DNA from: Nocardioides sediminis
GTDB taxonomy: Bacteria > Actinomycetota > Actinomycetes > Propionibacteriales > Nocardioidaceae
Length of the DNA stretch: 64,000 nt
Direction of reading: 5' to 3'
Assembly: GCF_003047295.1 (NCBI RefSeq)
Contig: NZ_PZYZ01000002.1
Coordinates: 496,001 to 560,000, forward strand
Shown: positions 27,170 through 35,061 of the stretch, piece by piece
Numbering within the stretch: the stretch's first letter is position 1
How the letters are laid out: the number at the start of each line of letters is the position of its first letter
The notes under the pieces: model-generated
Told to the model about the DNA's origin: nothing
What the model saw: the letters and a program-made list of their open reading frames with translations, nothing else
Databases searched by the model: none
Translations under genes and position numbers: made by a program

Positions 27170-28087
27170 GTGGACGACCACAGCCTGCCGCACCTCGCCC
27201 TCTCCGCCCACGCGCACAACCGGGTGGGGGAGCGCCGCACCGACGACGACTGGCTCGACGAGCAGTGGGCCGACCCGCGCACGCGCGTGCTGGTCGTCTC
27301 CGGCAACCGGCTGCGCCCGGTGGCCGGCGACGCGGCCTGGGTGGCGCCCGCCGAGGCCCCGAGGGGCACGCGGGTCCTGCTCGGCGAGCGCGACGGGGTG
27401 GCCCGGTTCGCGGTGCTCGCCGACCCCGAGGACGTCCGCGGCGGGCACGACGACTGGGTGCCGCTGCGGGGCCTGCTGCCCGCGCTCGTGGCCGACCCCG
27501 GGTCGGCGCCGTGGCTCTTCCACGCCGTCGGTCTCGCCGAGTGGCACTGGGTCACCCGGCACTGCCCGCGCTGCGGGTCGGCGCTGGAGTCCCGGCACGC
27601 GGGCCACGAGCTCGAGTGCACCGGCTGCGGCCGCCGGCAGTTCCCGCGCACCGACCCGGCCGTGATCATGGCGATCACCCACGGCGACCCCGGCTCGGCC
27701 GACGAGCGGCTGCTGCTCGGCCACCAGGCCGTGTGGCCTGAGGGGCGCTACTCGACCTTGGCCGGGTTCGTCGAGCCGGGCGAGACGTTCGAGGACGCCG
27801 TACGCCGCGAGGTGCTGGAGGAGGTCGGGATCACCGTCGACGAGGTCGCCTACTTCGGCAACCAGCCGTGGCCGCTGCCGGCCAGCCTGATGATCGGCTT
27901 CCGGGGACGGGCCACGACGACCGGGATCGACGTCGACGGCGCCGAGATCGCGGACGCCCGCTGGTTCACCCGCGACGAGCTGCGCCGGGGCTGCGAGTCC
28001 GGGGAGGTCCTCATCCCGGCGGGCATCTCCATCTCGTCCTCGCTGATCGAGGACTGGTACGGCGGCCCGCTGCCGGGCGGCTGGTGA
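27170..28087 (+). CDS. nudC: NAD(+) diphosphatase / RNA decapping Nudix enzyme
   Basis: A 305-residue NudC-type protein. An N-terminal domain is followed by a zinc ribbon (CPRCGSALES then CTGCG) and the Nudix box GFVEPGETFEDAVRREV. Downstream NQPWPLPASLM is the NudC-specific signature. It hydrolyses NADH/NAD and can remove NAD caps from RNA. GTG at 27170 is chosen; TAGCGT at 27157-27162 is a -10-like element 7 bp before it. The position between adnB and uvrD2 matches mycobacteria. Confidence 0.92.
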   Translation: MDDHSLPHLALSAHAHNRVGERRTDDDWLDEQWADPRTRVLVVSGNRLRPVAGDAAWVAPAEAPRGTRVLLGERDGVARFAVLADPEDVRGGHDDWVPLRGLLPALVADPGSAPWLFHAVGLAEWHWVTRHCPRCGSALESRHAGHELECTGCGRRQFPRTDPAVIMAITHGDPGSADERLLLGHQAVWPEGRYSTLAGFVEPGETFEDAVRREVLEEVGITVDEVAYFGNQPWPLPASLMIGFRGRATTTGIDVDGAEIADARWFTRDELRRGCESGEVLIPAGISISSSLIEDWYGGPLPGGW

Positions 28088-28093
28088 CCCCGG

Positions 28094-28336
28094 TCAGGCC
28101 AGCGCGGCCAGCTTGTCCTTGACCTGCGTGAGGCTGGGGTTGGTGTGCGCCGAGCCGTCGGCGTACACCAGGGTCGGCACCGTCTGGTTGCCGTTGTTGA
28201 CCTGCTCGACGATGAGGGCTGCGTCGGGCTGCTGCTCGATGTCGACCACCTCGTAGGCGATGCCCTCCCGGTCCAGCTGGCCGCGGAGTCGGTGGCAGTA
28301 GCCGCACCAGGGGGTGCTGTACATCGTGAAGGTCAT
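28094..28336 (-). CDS. mrx1: Mycoredoxin / glutaredoxin-like protein
   Basis: An 80-residue thioredoxin-fold protein with active site CGYC at residues 11-14 (after STPW), the cis-Pro motif TVPTLVYADG and a short C-terminal helix. Mycoredoxin-1 uses mycothiol to reduce mixed disulfides in actinobacteria. It is convergent with nudC and divergent from uvrD2, the same placement as in mycobacteria. Confidence 0.9.
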   Translation of the reverse strand: MTFTMYSTPWCGYCHRLRGQLDREGIAYEVVDIEQQPDAALIVEQVNNGNQTVPTLVYADGSAHTNPSLTQVKDKLAALA

Positions 28337-28411
28337 GGGTGTCGGTCCTGACGTCTAGGGTTTCGTTGTCCGTCGACCCAACCAACCATGCCCGGGAGTT
28401 GTTCCACCCCC

Positions 28412-30460
28412 ATGCCCGACCCGACCGACCTGCTCGACGCGCTCGACCCGGAGCAGCGCCGGGTCGCCGAGGCGCTCCGCGGCCCCGTGCGGGTGCTGGC
28501 CGGCGCCGGCACGGGCAAGACGCGGGCGATCACCCACCGCATCGCCCTCGGCGTGGCCACGGGGCTCTACGTCCCCACCGAGGTGCTCGCGGTGACCTTC
28601 ACCACCCGGGCGGCGGGGGAGATGCGCGGGCGGCTGCGCACCCTCGGGGCCGGAGGGGTGCAGGCCCGCACCTTCCACTCCGCCGCGCTGCGCCAGCTGC
28701 GCTACTTCTGGCCGCGCGTCCACGGGCACGACCTGCCCCAGCTCATCGAGTCCAAGATCGGCCTGCTCGCCCAGGCGGCACGGCGACAGCGCATCAACGC
28801 CGACCAGGCCCTGTTGCGCGACCTCGCGAGCGAGGTCGAGTGGGCCAAGGTCAGCAACGTCGGCCCCGACGACTACCCCCGCGTCGCGCCGGCCCGCGGC
28901 CGGTCCGTCTCCGGCCTCGACCCCGAGACGGTGGCCCGCGTCCTCGAGGGCTACGAGGAGGTCAAGCGTGGCCAGGGGCGGATGGACATGGAGGACGTGC
29001 TGCTCTTCGCGGCCGGCCTGCTCGCCGAGGAGGAGGCGGTCGCCGCCCAGGTGCGCCGGCAGTACAAGTGGCTCGTCGTCGACGAGTTCCAGGACGTCTC
29101 CCCGCTCCAGTCCGCGCTGCTCGACCTGTGGCTCGGCGGCCGCGACGAGCTGTGCGTCGTGGGCGACCCGGCGCAGACGATCTACTCCTTCGCCGGTGCC
29201 AACGCGGCCTACCTGCGCGACTTCACCAGCAAGTTCCCCGATGCCACCTCCATCGAGCTGGTGCGCAACTACCGCTCCACCCCCGAGGTCGTGGCCGCGG
29301 CCAACCAGCTGCTGGCCGGCAGCCCGAGCAAGGGCGTCGACCTCGTCGCCCAGCGACCGTCGGGGACGGCCGTGAGCTACACCGCGCACCCCGACGAGGT
29401 GGCCGAGGCGGCAGCCGTCGCCCAACGCATCGCCGCCCTCCGCGCGGCCGGAACGCCGGCCGGCGAGATCGCCGTCCTGTTCCGGATCAACGCCCAGTCC
29501 GAGACCTTCGAGGACGCGCTCACCTCACGCAGCATCCCGTACGTCGTCCGGGGCGCGGCCCGCTTCTTCGACCGCGCCGAGGTCCGCCAGGCCGTGACCC
29601 TGCTCCGCGGCACGGCTCGGGGGGGCCAGGAGGACGGCACGGTCCCCGACCTGGTCCGCGCGACCCTGTCGGGCATGGGTTGGTCGCCGGAGGCGCCCGG
29701 CACCCGCGGCGAGACGCGCAACCGCTGGGAGTCGCTCCAGGCGCTGGTCGACCAGGCCGGCGAGTTCGCCGCCGCGGCCCCCGGCGCGACCCTCGGCGAC
29801 TTCGTCGACGACCTCGACCGGCGTGCGGCCGAGCAGCACGCCCCGATCGCCGACGGCGTCACGCTGGCGACCCTGCACGCCGCCAAGGGCCTGGAGTGGG
29901 ACGCCGTCTTCCTGTGCGGCCTCCAGGACGGCACGCTCCCGATCACCTACGCCGAGTCGCCCGCCGCGATCGAGGAGGAGCGGCGCCTGCTCTACGTCGG
30001 CATGACGCGCGCCCGGCGCGAGCTGTCGATCTCGTGGGCGCTCGCGCGCAACCCCGGCGGCCGGGCCAGTCGCAAGCCCTCCCGGTTCCTCGACGCCGTG
30101 GCCGAGGTGGAGAAGGCTGCCGCGTCGAGCGCACCCAGCCGACGCAACCGCAGGGCCATGCACTGCCGTGAGTGCGGCACGGCCCTGAGCACCCCGGCCG
30201 AGAAGAAGCTCGGCCGCTGCGTCGACTGCCCGGCGTCCTACGACGAGGCGCTGTTCGAGCGGCTCCGGGAGTGGCGGCTCGAGCGGGCCGGCGACGACAA
30301 GGTGCCGGCCTACGTCGTGTTCACCGACGCCACCCTGCAGCTGATCGCCGAGCACCGTCCAACCGACGAGGGCGCCCTGCGCCGCATCAGCGGGGTGGGT
30401 CCGTCCAAGCTCGACAAGTACGGCGAGGACGTCCTCGCGATCGTCTCCGAAAAAATCTGA
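28412..30460 (+). CDS. uvrD2: ATP-dependent DNA helicase UvrD2
   Basis: A 682-residue SF1A helicase: GAGTGKTRAITHR, DEFQDVSPLQ, GDPAQTIYSF and TLHAAKGLEWDAV. A tetracysteine (CREC and CVDC) then links to a C-terminal HRDC domain (residues roughly 605-680). This layout, with a zinc linker and HRDC, is specific to UvrD2, which in mycobacteria unwinds 3'-tailed duplexes and is essential. An upstream in-frame ATG at 28388 exists; 28412 matches the family N-terminus better. The whiB7 promoter begins directly after its stop. Confidence 0.92.
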   Translation: MPDPTDLLDALDPEQRRVAEALRGPVRVLAGAGTGKTRAITHRIALGVATGLYVPTEVLAVTFTTRAAGEMRGRLRTLGAGGVQARTFHSAALRQLRYFWPRVHGHDLPQLIESKIGLLAQAARRQRINADQALLRDLASEVEWAKVSNVGPDDYPRVAPARGRSVSGLDPETVARVLEGYEEVKRGQGRMDMEDVLLFAAGLLAEEEAVAAQVRRQYKWLVVDEFQDVSPLQSALLDLWLGGRDELCVVGDPAQTIYSFAGANAAYLRDFTSKFPDATSIELVRNYRSTPEVVAAANQLLAGSPSKGVDLVAQRPSGTAVSYTAHPDEVAEAAAVAQRIAALRAAGTPAGEIAVLFRINAQSETFEDALTSRSIPYVVRGAARFFDRAEVRQAVTLLRGTARGGQEDGTVPDLVRATLSGMGWSPEAPGTRGETRNRWESLQALVDQAGEFAAAAPGATLGDFVDDLDRRAAEQHAPIADGVTLATLHAAKGLEWDAVFLCGLQDGTLPITYAESPAAIEEERRLLYVGMTRARRELSISWALARNPGGRASRKPSRFLDAVAEVEKAAASSAPSRRNRRAMHCRECGTALSTPAEKKLGRCVDCPASYDEALFERLREWRLERAGDDKVPAYVVFTDATLQLIAEHRPTDEGALRRISGVGPSKLDKYGEDVLAIVSEKI

Positions 30461-30476
30461 GGAAATACCCATTAAA

Positions 30477-30508
30477 TCGTTTGCCCATTACACGGGGCAG
30501 GGTCTAGT
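30477..30508 (+). promoter_or_regulatory. Likely whiB7 promoter with AT-rich activator site
   Basis: TTGCCC at 30481-30486 and TCTAGT at 30503-30508 are spaced 16 bp as -35 and -10. Immediately upstream is the AT-rich ATTAAAT (30471-30477), three bases from the -35. WhiB7 of mycobacteria activates its own promoter through an AT-hook that reads such an AT patch beside the -35. The predicted start of RNA is about 30515. Confidence 0.65.
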
Positions 30509-30583
30509 TTTCTCACCAACAGCCAAGCGCACGCGACCACTGGCACTGGTCAGCGCCCGACGCCCCGAAGGAGGTGGCACCTG

Positions 30584-30838
30584 ATGGAGATCTACACCGA
30601 CACCATGACGGCCTCGACGCCGTCCTTCGGCATGCCCGTCGTCGCCGCCTCCCCGCGCGTGGCCGCAGTCTGCGCCCAGCAGCTCGAGTCCGCGACGCCG
30701 TGGGCCCACGTGGCCGGCATCGCCGTCACGGGCGCTGTCGACGCCGTCATGGGTGACGTGCGCGGCATCGAGCTCGACGCCGTCCGCGTCAAGGGTGACT
30801 TCCCGGGTCCGACCGCCTGGAGACCACCGATCGTCTGA
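30584..30838 (+). CDS. whiB7 leader uORF (84 residues)
   Basis: A small open frame lies in the long leader of whiB7. ATG at 30584 has an excellent GAAGGAGGT 8 bp upstream. The peptide is of ordinary composition with a Pro-rich end (GPTAWRPPIV). Its last codons (30815-30838) form the left arm of a potential antiterminator, so the ribosome position at the end of this frame should decide transcription of whiB7. Upstream ORFs of this role are known in whiB7/wblC leaders. The peptide itself may have no other job. Confidence 0.75.
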   Translation: MEIYTDTMTASTPSFGMPVVAASPRVAAVCAQQLESATPWAHVAGIAVTGAVDAVMGDVRGIELDAVRVKGDFPGPTAWRPPIV

Positions 30839-30867
30839 GACCAGACACAGATCGGCAGCCTCCAGGC
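30815..30867 (+). promoter_or_regulatory. Antiterminator hairpin of the whiB7 leader
   Basis: The left arm 30815-30832 pairs with the right arm 30850-30867: 8 bp (GCCTGGAG/CTCCAGGC), a 4x4 internal loop, then 6 bp (CCGATC/GATCGG). A small inner stem GTCTG/CAGAC follows. The left arm lies in the uORF end. The right arm takes bases 30864-30867 that the terminator needs, so the two structures exclude each other. Confidence 0.7.
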
Positions 30868-30904
30868 CGCGGAACCCACACCGGGATCCGCGGCCTTTCT
30901 GTTT
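30864..30904 (+). terminator. Rho-independent attenuator terminator before whiB7
   Basis: A 14-bp stem (30864-30877 with 30883-30896) with one A-A mismatch and loop ACACC is followed by TTTCTGTTT. It is one of the few hairpins in the window with a real T-run. It lies 26 bp after the uORF stop and about 90 bp before the whiB7 ATG. Confidence 0.85.
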
Positions 30905-30994
30905 CCCCAGCGGGGGACAGGTGGGCCGGATCCCGCAGAGCTTCTGAGTTTCTTCTGCACCAGCGATCAGGTCCACGAGAAGGAGGTGACACAC

Positions 30995-31327
30995 ATGACC
31001 ATCAGTGTTCTCGACCGCAACCGAGCTGCCGACGCCGCCCACGACCTGGGTGACCTGCACGACGCAGCCGCGCAGGTGGACGACGAGCTGCTGCCCTGCC
31101 GCACCAACAACGCAGAGCTGTGGTTCGCCGAGTCCCCCACGGACGTCGAGCACGCCAAGAGCCTGTGCCAGGGATGCCCTGTCCAGGCGATGTGCCTCGA
31201 CGGTGCCCTCGAACGGCGTGAGCCGTGGGGCGTCTGGGGCGGCGAGCTCTTCCTCCAGGGCGTGGTGATCCCGCGCAAGCGCCCCCGCGGCCGACCCCGC
31301 AAGAACCAGAACGAGGTCGCCGCCTGA
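30995..31327 (+). CDS. whiB7: WhiB7 transcriptional activator
   Basis: A 110-residue WhiB protein. The four Fe-S cysteines are C35, C58, C61 and C67. The sigma-contacting turn GVWGGE is at 79-84. The C-terminal AT-hook RGRPRK at 98-103 is the mark of WhiB7. It binds the primary sigma factor region 4 and AT-rich promoters to switch on intrinsic resistance to ribosome-targeting antibiotics. ATG at 30995 has GGAGGT upstream; an in-frame GTG at 30986 overlaps that site. Its position after uvrD2 matches mycobacteria. Expression appears to be set by the leader attenuator. Confidence 0.93.
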   Translation: MTISVLDRNRAADAAHDLGDLHDAAAQVDDELLPCRTNNAELWFAESPTDVEHAKSLCQGCPVQAMCLDGALERREPWGVWGGELFLQGVVIPRKRPRGRPRKNQNEVAA

Positions 31328-31399
31328 CGGCGGTCCTCATCCCTTCTCAGGCAGGACCCTCGGACACACCACATGACACTTCACACGGACGGATACGAC

Positions 31400-31564
31400 A
31401 TGAGCACCATGCAGGAAGACCTGGCGCGCGCACAGATGACCGCGCGCCTGGGAGAGGCGCAGCAGAACCGACGCGGCCACCAGCTGGCCCTGGCCCGTCG
31501 GATGAGCCGCAAGGCCGAGCAGGCCGCGCAGCAGGCGCGTCTCGCCCTCGCCCGCGCGATCTAG
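31400..31564 (+). CDS. Small helical protein downstream of whiB7
   Basis: A 54-residue, highly charged helical protein rich in Ala, Gln, Arg and Glu (for example QNRRGHQLALARRM then KAEQAAQQARL). It reads like a coiled coil or a small RNA- or ribosome-binding peptide. No family is recognised. It lies 72 bp after whiB7 on the same strand and ends just before a very strong terminator, so it probably shares the whiB7 transcript. An in-frame ATG at 31373 would add nine residues. Confidence 0.6.
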   Translation: MSTMQEDLARAQMTARLGEAQQNRRGHQLALARRMSRKAEQAAQQARLALARAI

Positions 31565-31598
31565 GACCAGCCTCGCCCTGATCGCGGGTGATGCAGAG

Positions 31599-31639
31599 CG
31601 ACAGCCGGCACGATCCTCACAGGATCGTGCCGGCTGTCG
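31599..31639. terminator. Very strong hairpin terminator
   Basis: A perfect 19-bp stem (31599-31617 with 31621-31639) has a CAC loop and is followed by GCATTTC. It ends the whiB7 unit. It is the longest perfect terminator stem found in the window. Confidence 0.88.
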
Positions 31640-31675
31640 GCATTTCGGACCCCGCTGCGGAGTAGCCTCGACGGC

Positions 31676-31846
31676 GTGAGCGACCAGTCGACGACGTGCG
31701 ACTTCTGTGGCCGGCAGGGCAGCGGGGCCGAGACCCTGACGTGGACGACGTCGGTGGAGAACGGCCGGCGGCGCACCTATTGCGAGGAGTGCTCGCGCAA
31801 CCACCTGAGATCGATCGAGGGCAAGCTCGACAGCGAGTGGTGGTAG
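31676..31846 (+). CDS. Small zinc-knuckle protein (56 residues)
   Basis: A 56-residue protein starting at GTG 31676, with CDFC at residues 8-11 and CEEC near 36-39, spaced as a treble-clef or zinc-ribbon pair, and a C-terminal acidic and Trp-rich end (DSEWW). No family is recognised. TAGCCT at 31663-31668 lies 7 bp before the GTG, so it is likely leaderless. It is convergent with the next gene, ending one base before that gene's stop. The cysteine pairs and base composition support a real gene. Confidence 0.65.
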   Translation: MSDQSTTCDFCGRQGSGAETLTWTTSVENGRRRTYCEECSRNHLRSIEGKLDSEWW

Positions 31847-31847
31847 G

Positions 31848-32387
31848 TCAGACCGCCTGGCCTGCGTCGCTCCAGTCCAGACCCCACGAGCAACCGCAGT
31901 GCGGGTGCCGGTGCCACGCGCGCACCGCCGGACGGAGGTCGGCGCCGGCGGTCACCGTGGCGGACCAGGTGGACGGGGTGCCGCCCCGGACCCAGGTCGC
32001 GACGTCGCGCGCGGCCCAGCCGAGGGCCACCGCGAGCAGGCCGGCGTCCACGCCGGGCCCCGCGACCGGCGCGGCGCGACCGGGCGGGTCCGGTGCCAGC
32101 GGGTCCTCGAGCCAGGCGCGCACGCAGCGCAGGCACGCGGTGAGGCCGGGCACCACGAAGGGGCCCACCCGGACGGCGTCGGGGGCGGCCACCACCGTCA
32201 GGTGCGGTCGCGAGGCGACGACCCACGGGTCGGAGGAGGAGCAGTCGCCGGGCAGGTCGGTGACGTGGAGGACGACCTCGGCCCGCGGCTCGTGCCGCAG
32301 GCCGGCGGCGGCCCCCAGCGCCGCGACGTGCTCACGCCACGGGTCGATGGTCTCGAGCCGCACGGGGACCGCAGGGGAGAGGCGCAT
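31848..32387 (-). CDS. Cysteine-motif protein resembling TOMM leader-binding/cyclodehydratase proteins
   Basis: A 179-residue protein. A central CLRCVRAWLED and a C-terminal HPHCGC form the CxxC...CxC zinc site seen in the ThiF-like, leader-peptide-binding proteins of thiazole/oxazole-modified peptide clusters. The N-terminal half resembles a ThiF-like Rossmann remnant, with VVAAPDAVRV followed by GLTACLRC. No precursor peptide, YcaO or dehydrogenase gene is near, so a biosynthetic role is doubtful. The start is uncertain: ATG at 32387 or 32402. Confidence 0.65.
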   Translation of the reverse strand: MRLSPAVPVRLETIDPWREHVAALGAAAGLRHEPRAEVVLHVTDLPGDCSSSDPWVVASRPHLTVVAAPDAVRVGPFVVPGLTACLRCVRAWLEDPLAPDPPGRAAPVAGPGVDAGLLAVALGWAARDVATWVRGGTPSTWSATVTAGADLRPAVRAWHRHPHCGCSWGLDWSDAGQAV

Positions 32388-32509
32388 GCGGCCACGATGC
32401 AACGCGCGGCGAGATCGCGCACCCGCCCGTCCACAGGCCCGGGACGACGACGGCGACGCCCCCTCGTGGGTGACGTCGCCGTGCGGTCGGTGGTCTCAGC
32501 GAGCCAGCG

Positions 32510-32668
32510 TCACGCCTTGCCGAGGATGCGGTTGAGGTTGGTGCTGCAGACGGGGCAGACGGCCTTGGCCATCCGGGTGCCCTTGTCGTTGACCTTGACC
32601 TCGCCCTCCGCCTCGCGCTTCTCCTTGCACTTCACGCAGTAGAACTCGCCGCTCCAGGTCTCCGCCAT
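32510..32668 (-). CDS. DUF5679-like small zinc-ribbon protein
   Basis: A 52-residue protein starting MAETWSGEFYC, with CVKC near residues 11-14 and CPVC near 39-42, forming a zinc ribbon. It matches the DUF5679 type in size and layout. Basic and Lys-rich, it probably binds nucleic acid or a ribosomal partner; function is unknown. Confidence 0.75.
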   Translation of the reverse strand: MAETWSGEFYCVKCKEKREAEGEVKVNDKGTRMAKAVCPVCSTNLNRILGKA

Positions 32669-32878
32669 GACGGCCTCCTTGCCTCTCGATCACGCTGTGA
32701 CGCGACGGGGATGGTGGGGAAGCCCGCGCGGGTCCGGGAGGGTGGGCACCCGGTCCGCCTGTGACACTACCCAAACCGCGGCCCGCCGGGCCGCGACACA
32801 CCTGCGGCGCCCACGGGGCCAGGGCCGCGGCAGGGCACGGGACGAGGCGCGCCGGCGCCGGTCGTTACCCTTCGGCCC

Positions 32879-33673
32879 ATGGCCGACTACACGCACCTGC
32901 GCCTCGACCGCCCCTCCGCGGGCGTCGCCGTGCTGACCCTGGACAACCCGGACATGCGCAACGCGATGAGCGACGAGATGACCTCGTCGTGGGTCCGGGC
33001 GATCGATGAGCTCGCGGACGACCGCTCGTTGCGGGTGGTCGTGGTGACCGGGGAGGGGTCGGCGTTCTGCTCCGGCGGCAACACCTCGTGGATCTCCAGC
33101 GAGCCCGACGCCAGCGTCGACCACCTGCGCAACCGGATGCTGCCGTTCTACCGCTCGTGGCTGTCGATCCGCCGCCTCGAGGTGCCGACCATCGCGGCGG
33201 TCAACGGGCCCGCCATCGGCGCCGGGCTCTGCCTGGCGCTGGCCTGCGACATCCGGTACGCCGCGTCGGGTGCGAAGCTCGGCGTCCCCTTCGTCAAGCT
33301 CGGGATGCACGCGGGCATGGCCGGCACCCACCTGCTCCCCGACGTGGTCGGGCCGGCCCACGCCCGTGACCTGCTGCTGACCGGTCGGGTCGTCGACGCC
33401 GACGAGGCGCTGCGCCTCGGCCTCGTGTCCCGGGTCGTCGACGCCGAGTCCTTCGACAGCGAGGTGCTGCGCACGGCGGAGGGGATCGCGGCCACCGCCC
33501 CGATCGCCACCCGGCTGACCAAGATCGCCCTGGCCGACGGCGGCCACGCCGACTTCGAGAGCGCCCTGCAGTGGGAGGCGCTGGCCCAGCCGGTCACGCT
33601 GGCCACCGAGGACCTCCAGGAAGGGATCCGGGCCAGCCGCGAGAAGCGCGCCCCGGTGTTCGAGGGCCGCTGA
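32879..33673 (+). CDS. Enoyl-CoA hydratase/isomerase (crotonase) family protein
   Basis: A 264-residue crotonase-fold enzyme. The oxyanion-hole segments FCSGGNTSW and NGPAIGAG are intact, as is the trimer helix region. Of the two hydratase glutamates, the first aligns with Phe (GVPFVKLG) and the second with Asp (ARDLLLTG). It is therefore unlikely to be a true enoyl-CoA hydratase and may be an isomerase, thioesterase or other CoA enzyme. TACCCT at 32866-32871 is a -10-like element 7 bp before ATG. Confidence 0.85.
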   Translation: MADYTHLRLDRPSAGVAVLTLDNPDMRNAMSDEMTSSWVRAIDELADDRSLRVVVVTGEGSAFCSGGNTSWISSEPDASVDHLRNRMLPFYRSWLSIRRLEVPTIAAVNGPAIGAGLCLALACDIRYAASGAKLGVPFVKLGMHAGMAGTHLLPDVVGPAHARDLLLTGRVVDADEALRLGLVSRVVDAESFDSEVLRTAEGIAATAPIATRLTKIALADGGHADFESALQWEALAQPVTLATEDLQEGIRASREKRAPVFEGR

Positions 33674-34008
33674 CCCACCACGGGAGCGAGAAGAGGCCGC
33701 ACCCCGACCCGCTCGACGCCTGCCTTCCCCGTGCGGACGTCTCCCGGACCGTCGGTGCGGCCTCGTCCCGTCACGGTAGGAGCCGTCGCCGACCGGGTCA
33801 ACGGATTCCTGTCCACCCCTGTGGACAACCGTGTGGACAAGGTGTGCACGACACGCGGGAGCCTTGGGGACGACGGCGTACCGGCTCGGGAGGAGCCTGT
33901 GGGGGACACGCCCCGGACGGGCCCCGACCCGCGCGGTGACCAGCCACAATGGCCCGAGGCGGTGTGTGGACGAGAGAAAGTGCCGAGAGAAGCAGCGAGG
34001 TGGGGGGC
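33674..34008. other. Intergenic region with a cluster of DnaA-box-like sequences
   Basis: TGTGGACAA occurs at 33820-33828 and 33832-33840; its complement TTGTCCACA is the actinobacterial DnaA-box consensus. A related inverted TGTCCAC lies at 33810-33816, giving a 7-bp inverted repeat with the first box. The rest of the region carries no convincing gene. An ATG at 33949 may be an upstream start of the next gene. Confidence 0.5.
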
Positions 34009-35052
34009 GTGGGGCAGGACTACACGGACGGGCCGGTGGCCGCCCTGCGCCGGATCGCCTTCCTCATGGAGCGGGGCCGGGAGGAGACCCGTCGGGTCGA
34101 GGCCTTCCGGCGGGCGGCATCGGTGATCCTGCCGCTCGACCCCGACGAGGTGACCGAGCGGGCGACGGGGGGCACCATCACCGAGCTGCCCGGGATCGGC
34201 CCGAGCACGGGGGCCGTGATCACCGAGGCCGTTCGCGGCCGGCTGCCCGAGCGCCTGGCCCGGCTGGAGGAGCAGCACGCCGGCCCGCTGGCCCCGGGCG
34301 GCCGCGAGGTCCGGGCCGCGCTGCGCGGGGACTGCCACTCCCACTCGGACTGGTCAGACGGCGGGTCGCCGATCGAGGAGATGGCGATGACGGCGATGGA
34401 GCTGGGCCACGACTACCTCGTGCTCACCGACCACTCGCCGCGGCTCCGGGTCGCCAACGGCCTGAGCGTCGAGCGGCTGGGCCGCCAGCTGGGCGTGGTC
34501 GAGGCGGTCAACGCCCACCTGGGCGGGGCGTTCACCCTGCTCAAGGGGATCGAGGTGGACATCCTGGACGACGGGTCCCTCGACCAGACCGACGAGATGC
34601 TCGCCCGCCTCGACCTGCGGGTCGCCAGCGTGCACTCCAAGCTCCGCATGGACCCGGGCCCGATGACCCGGCGGATGGTCGCAGCCGTGGCCAACCCGTT
34701 CACCAACGTCCTCGGCCACTGCACCGGCCGGCGGGTGGAGGGCAACCGCGGGATGCGCCCGCAGAGCGAGTTCGACGCCCGGGCGGTCTTCGAGGCGTGC
34801 GTCGAGCACGACGTCGCCGTGGAGATCAACAGCCGGCCCGAGCGCCGCGACCCGCCGACCCGGCTGCTCGAGCTGGCCCGCGACATCGGCTGCCTGTTCT
34901 CCATCGACTCCGACGCCCACGCGCCGGGACAGCTCGACATGCTCGACTACGGCTCCGAGCGTGCCGAGGAGGCAGGCATCGACCCCGACCGGATCGTCAA
35001 CACCTGGGAGCTCGAGCGTCTGTTGGCCTGGGCCGACCCGGCCGGGCGCTAG
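34009..35052 (+). CDS. PHP-domain protein with N-terminal HhH (PolX C-terminal-like)
   Basis: A 347-residue protein. The N-terminal 90 residues contain a helix-hairpin-helix (LPGIGPSTGAVITEA). The rest is a PHP phosphoesterase with GDCHSHSDWSDGG, LTDHSP, KGIEVDIL, HSKLRM and IDSDAHAPG. The layout is that of a family X polymerase without its polymerase domain, suggesting a DNA-directed phosphoesterase. GTG at 34009 is preferred (AGGTGG upstream); ATG at 33949 would add 20 low-complexity residues. Confidence 0.82.
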   Translation: MGQDYTDGPVAALRRIAFLMERGREETRRVEAFRRAASVILPLDPDEVTERATGGTITELPGIGPSTGAVITEAVRGRLPERLARLEEQHAGPLAPGGREVRAALRGDCHSHSDWSDGGSPIEEMAMTAMELGHDYLVLTDHSPRLRVANGLSVERLGRQLGVVEAVNAHLGGAFTLLKGIEVDILDDGSLDQTDEMLARLDLRVASVHSKLRMDPGPMTRRMVAAVANPFTNVLGHCTGRRVEGNRGMRPQSEFDARAVFEACVEHDVAVEINSRPERRDPPTRLLELARDIGCLFSIDSDAHAPGQLDMLDYGSERAEEAGIDPDRIVNTWELERLLAWADPAGR

Positions 35053-35061
35053 CGTGGCGGT

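Noticed and set aside
33810..33840. Replication origin
   Set aside because: Only two full boxes, no AT-rich unwinding region and no dnaA/dnaN neighbours.
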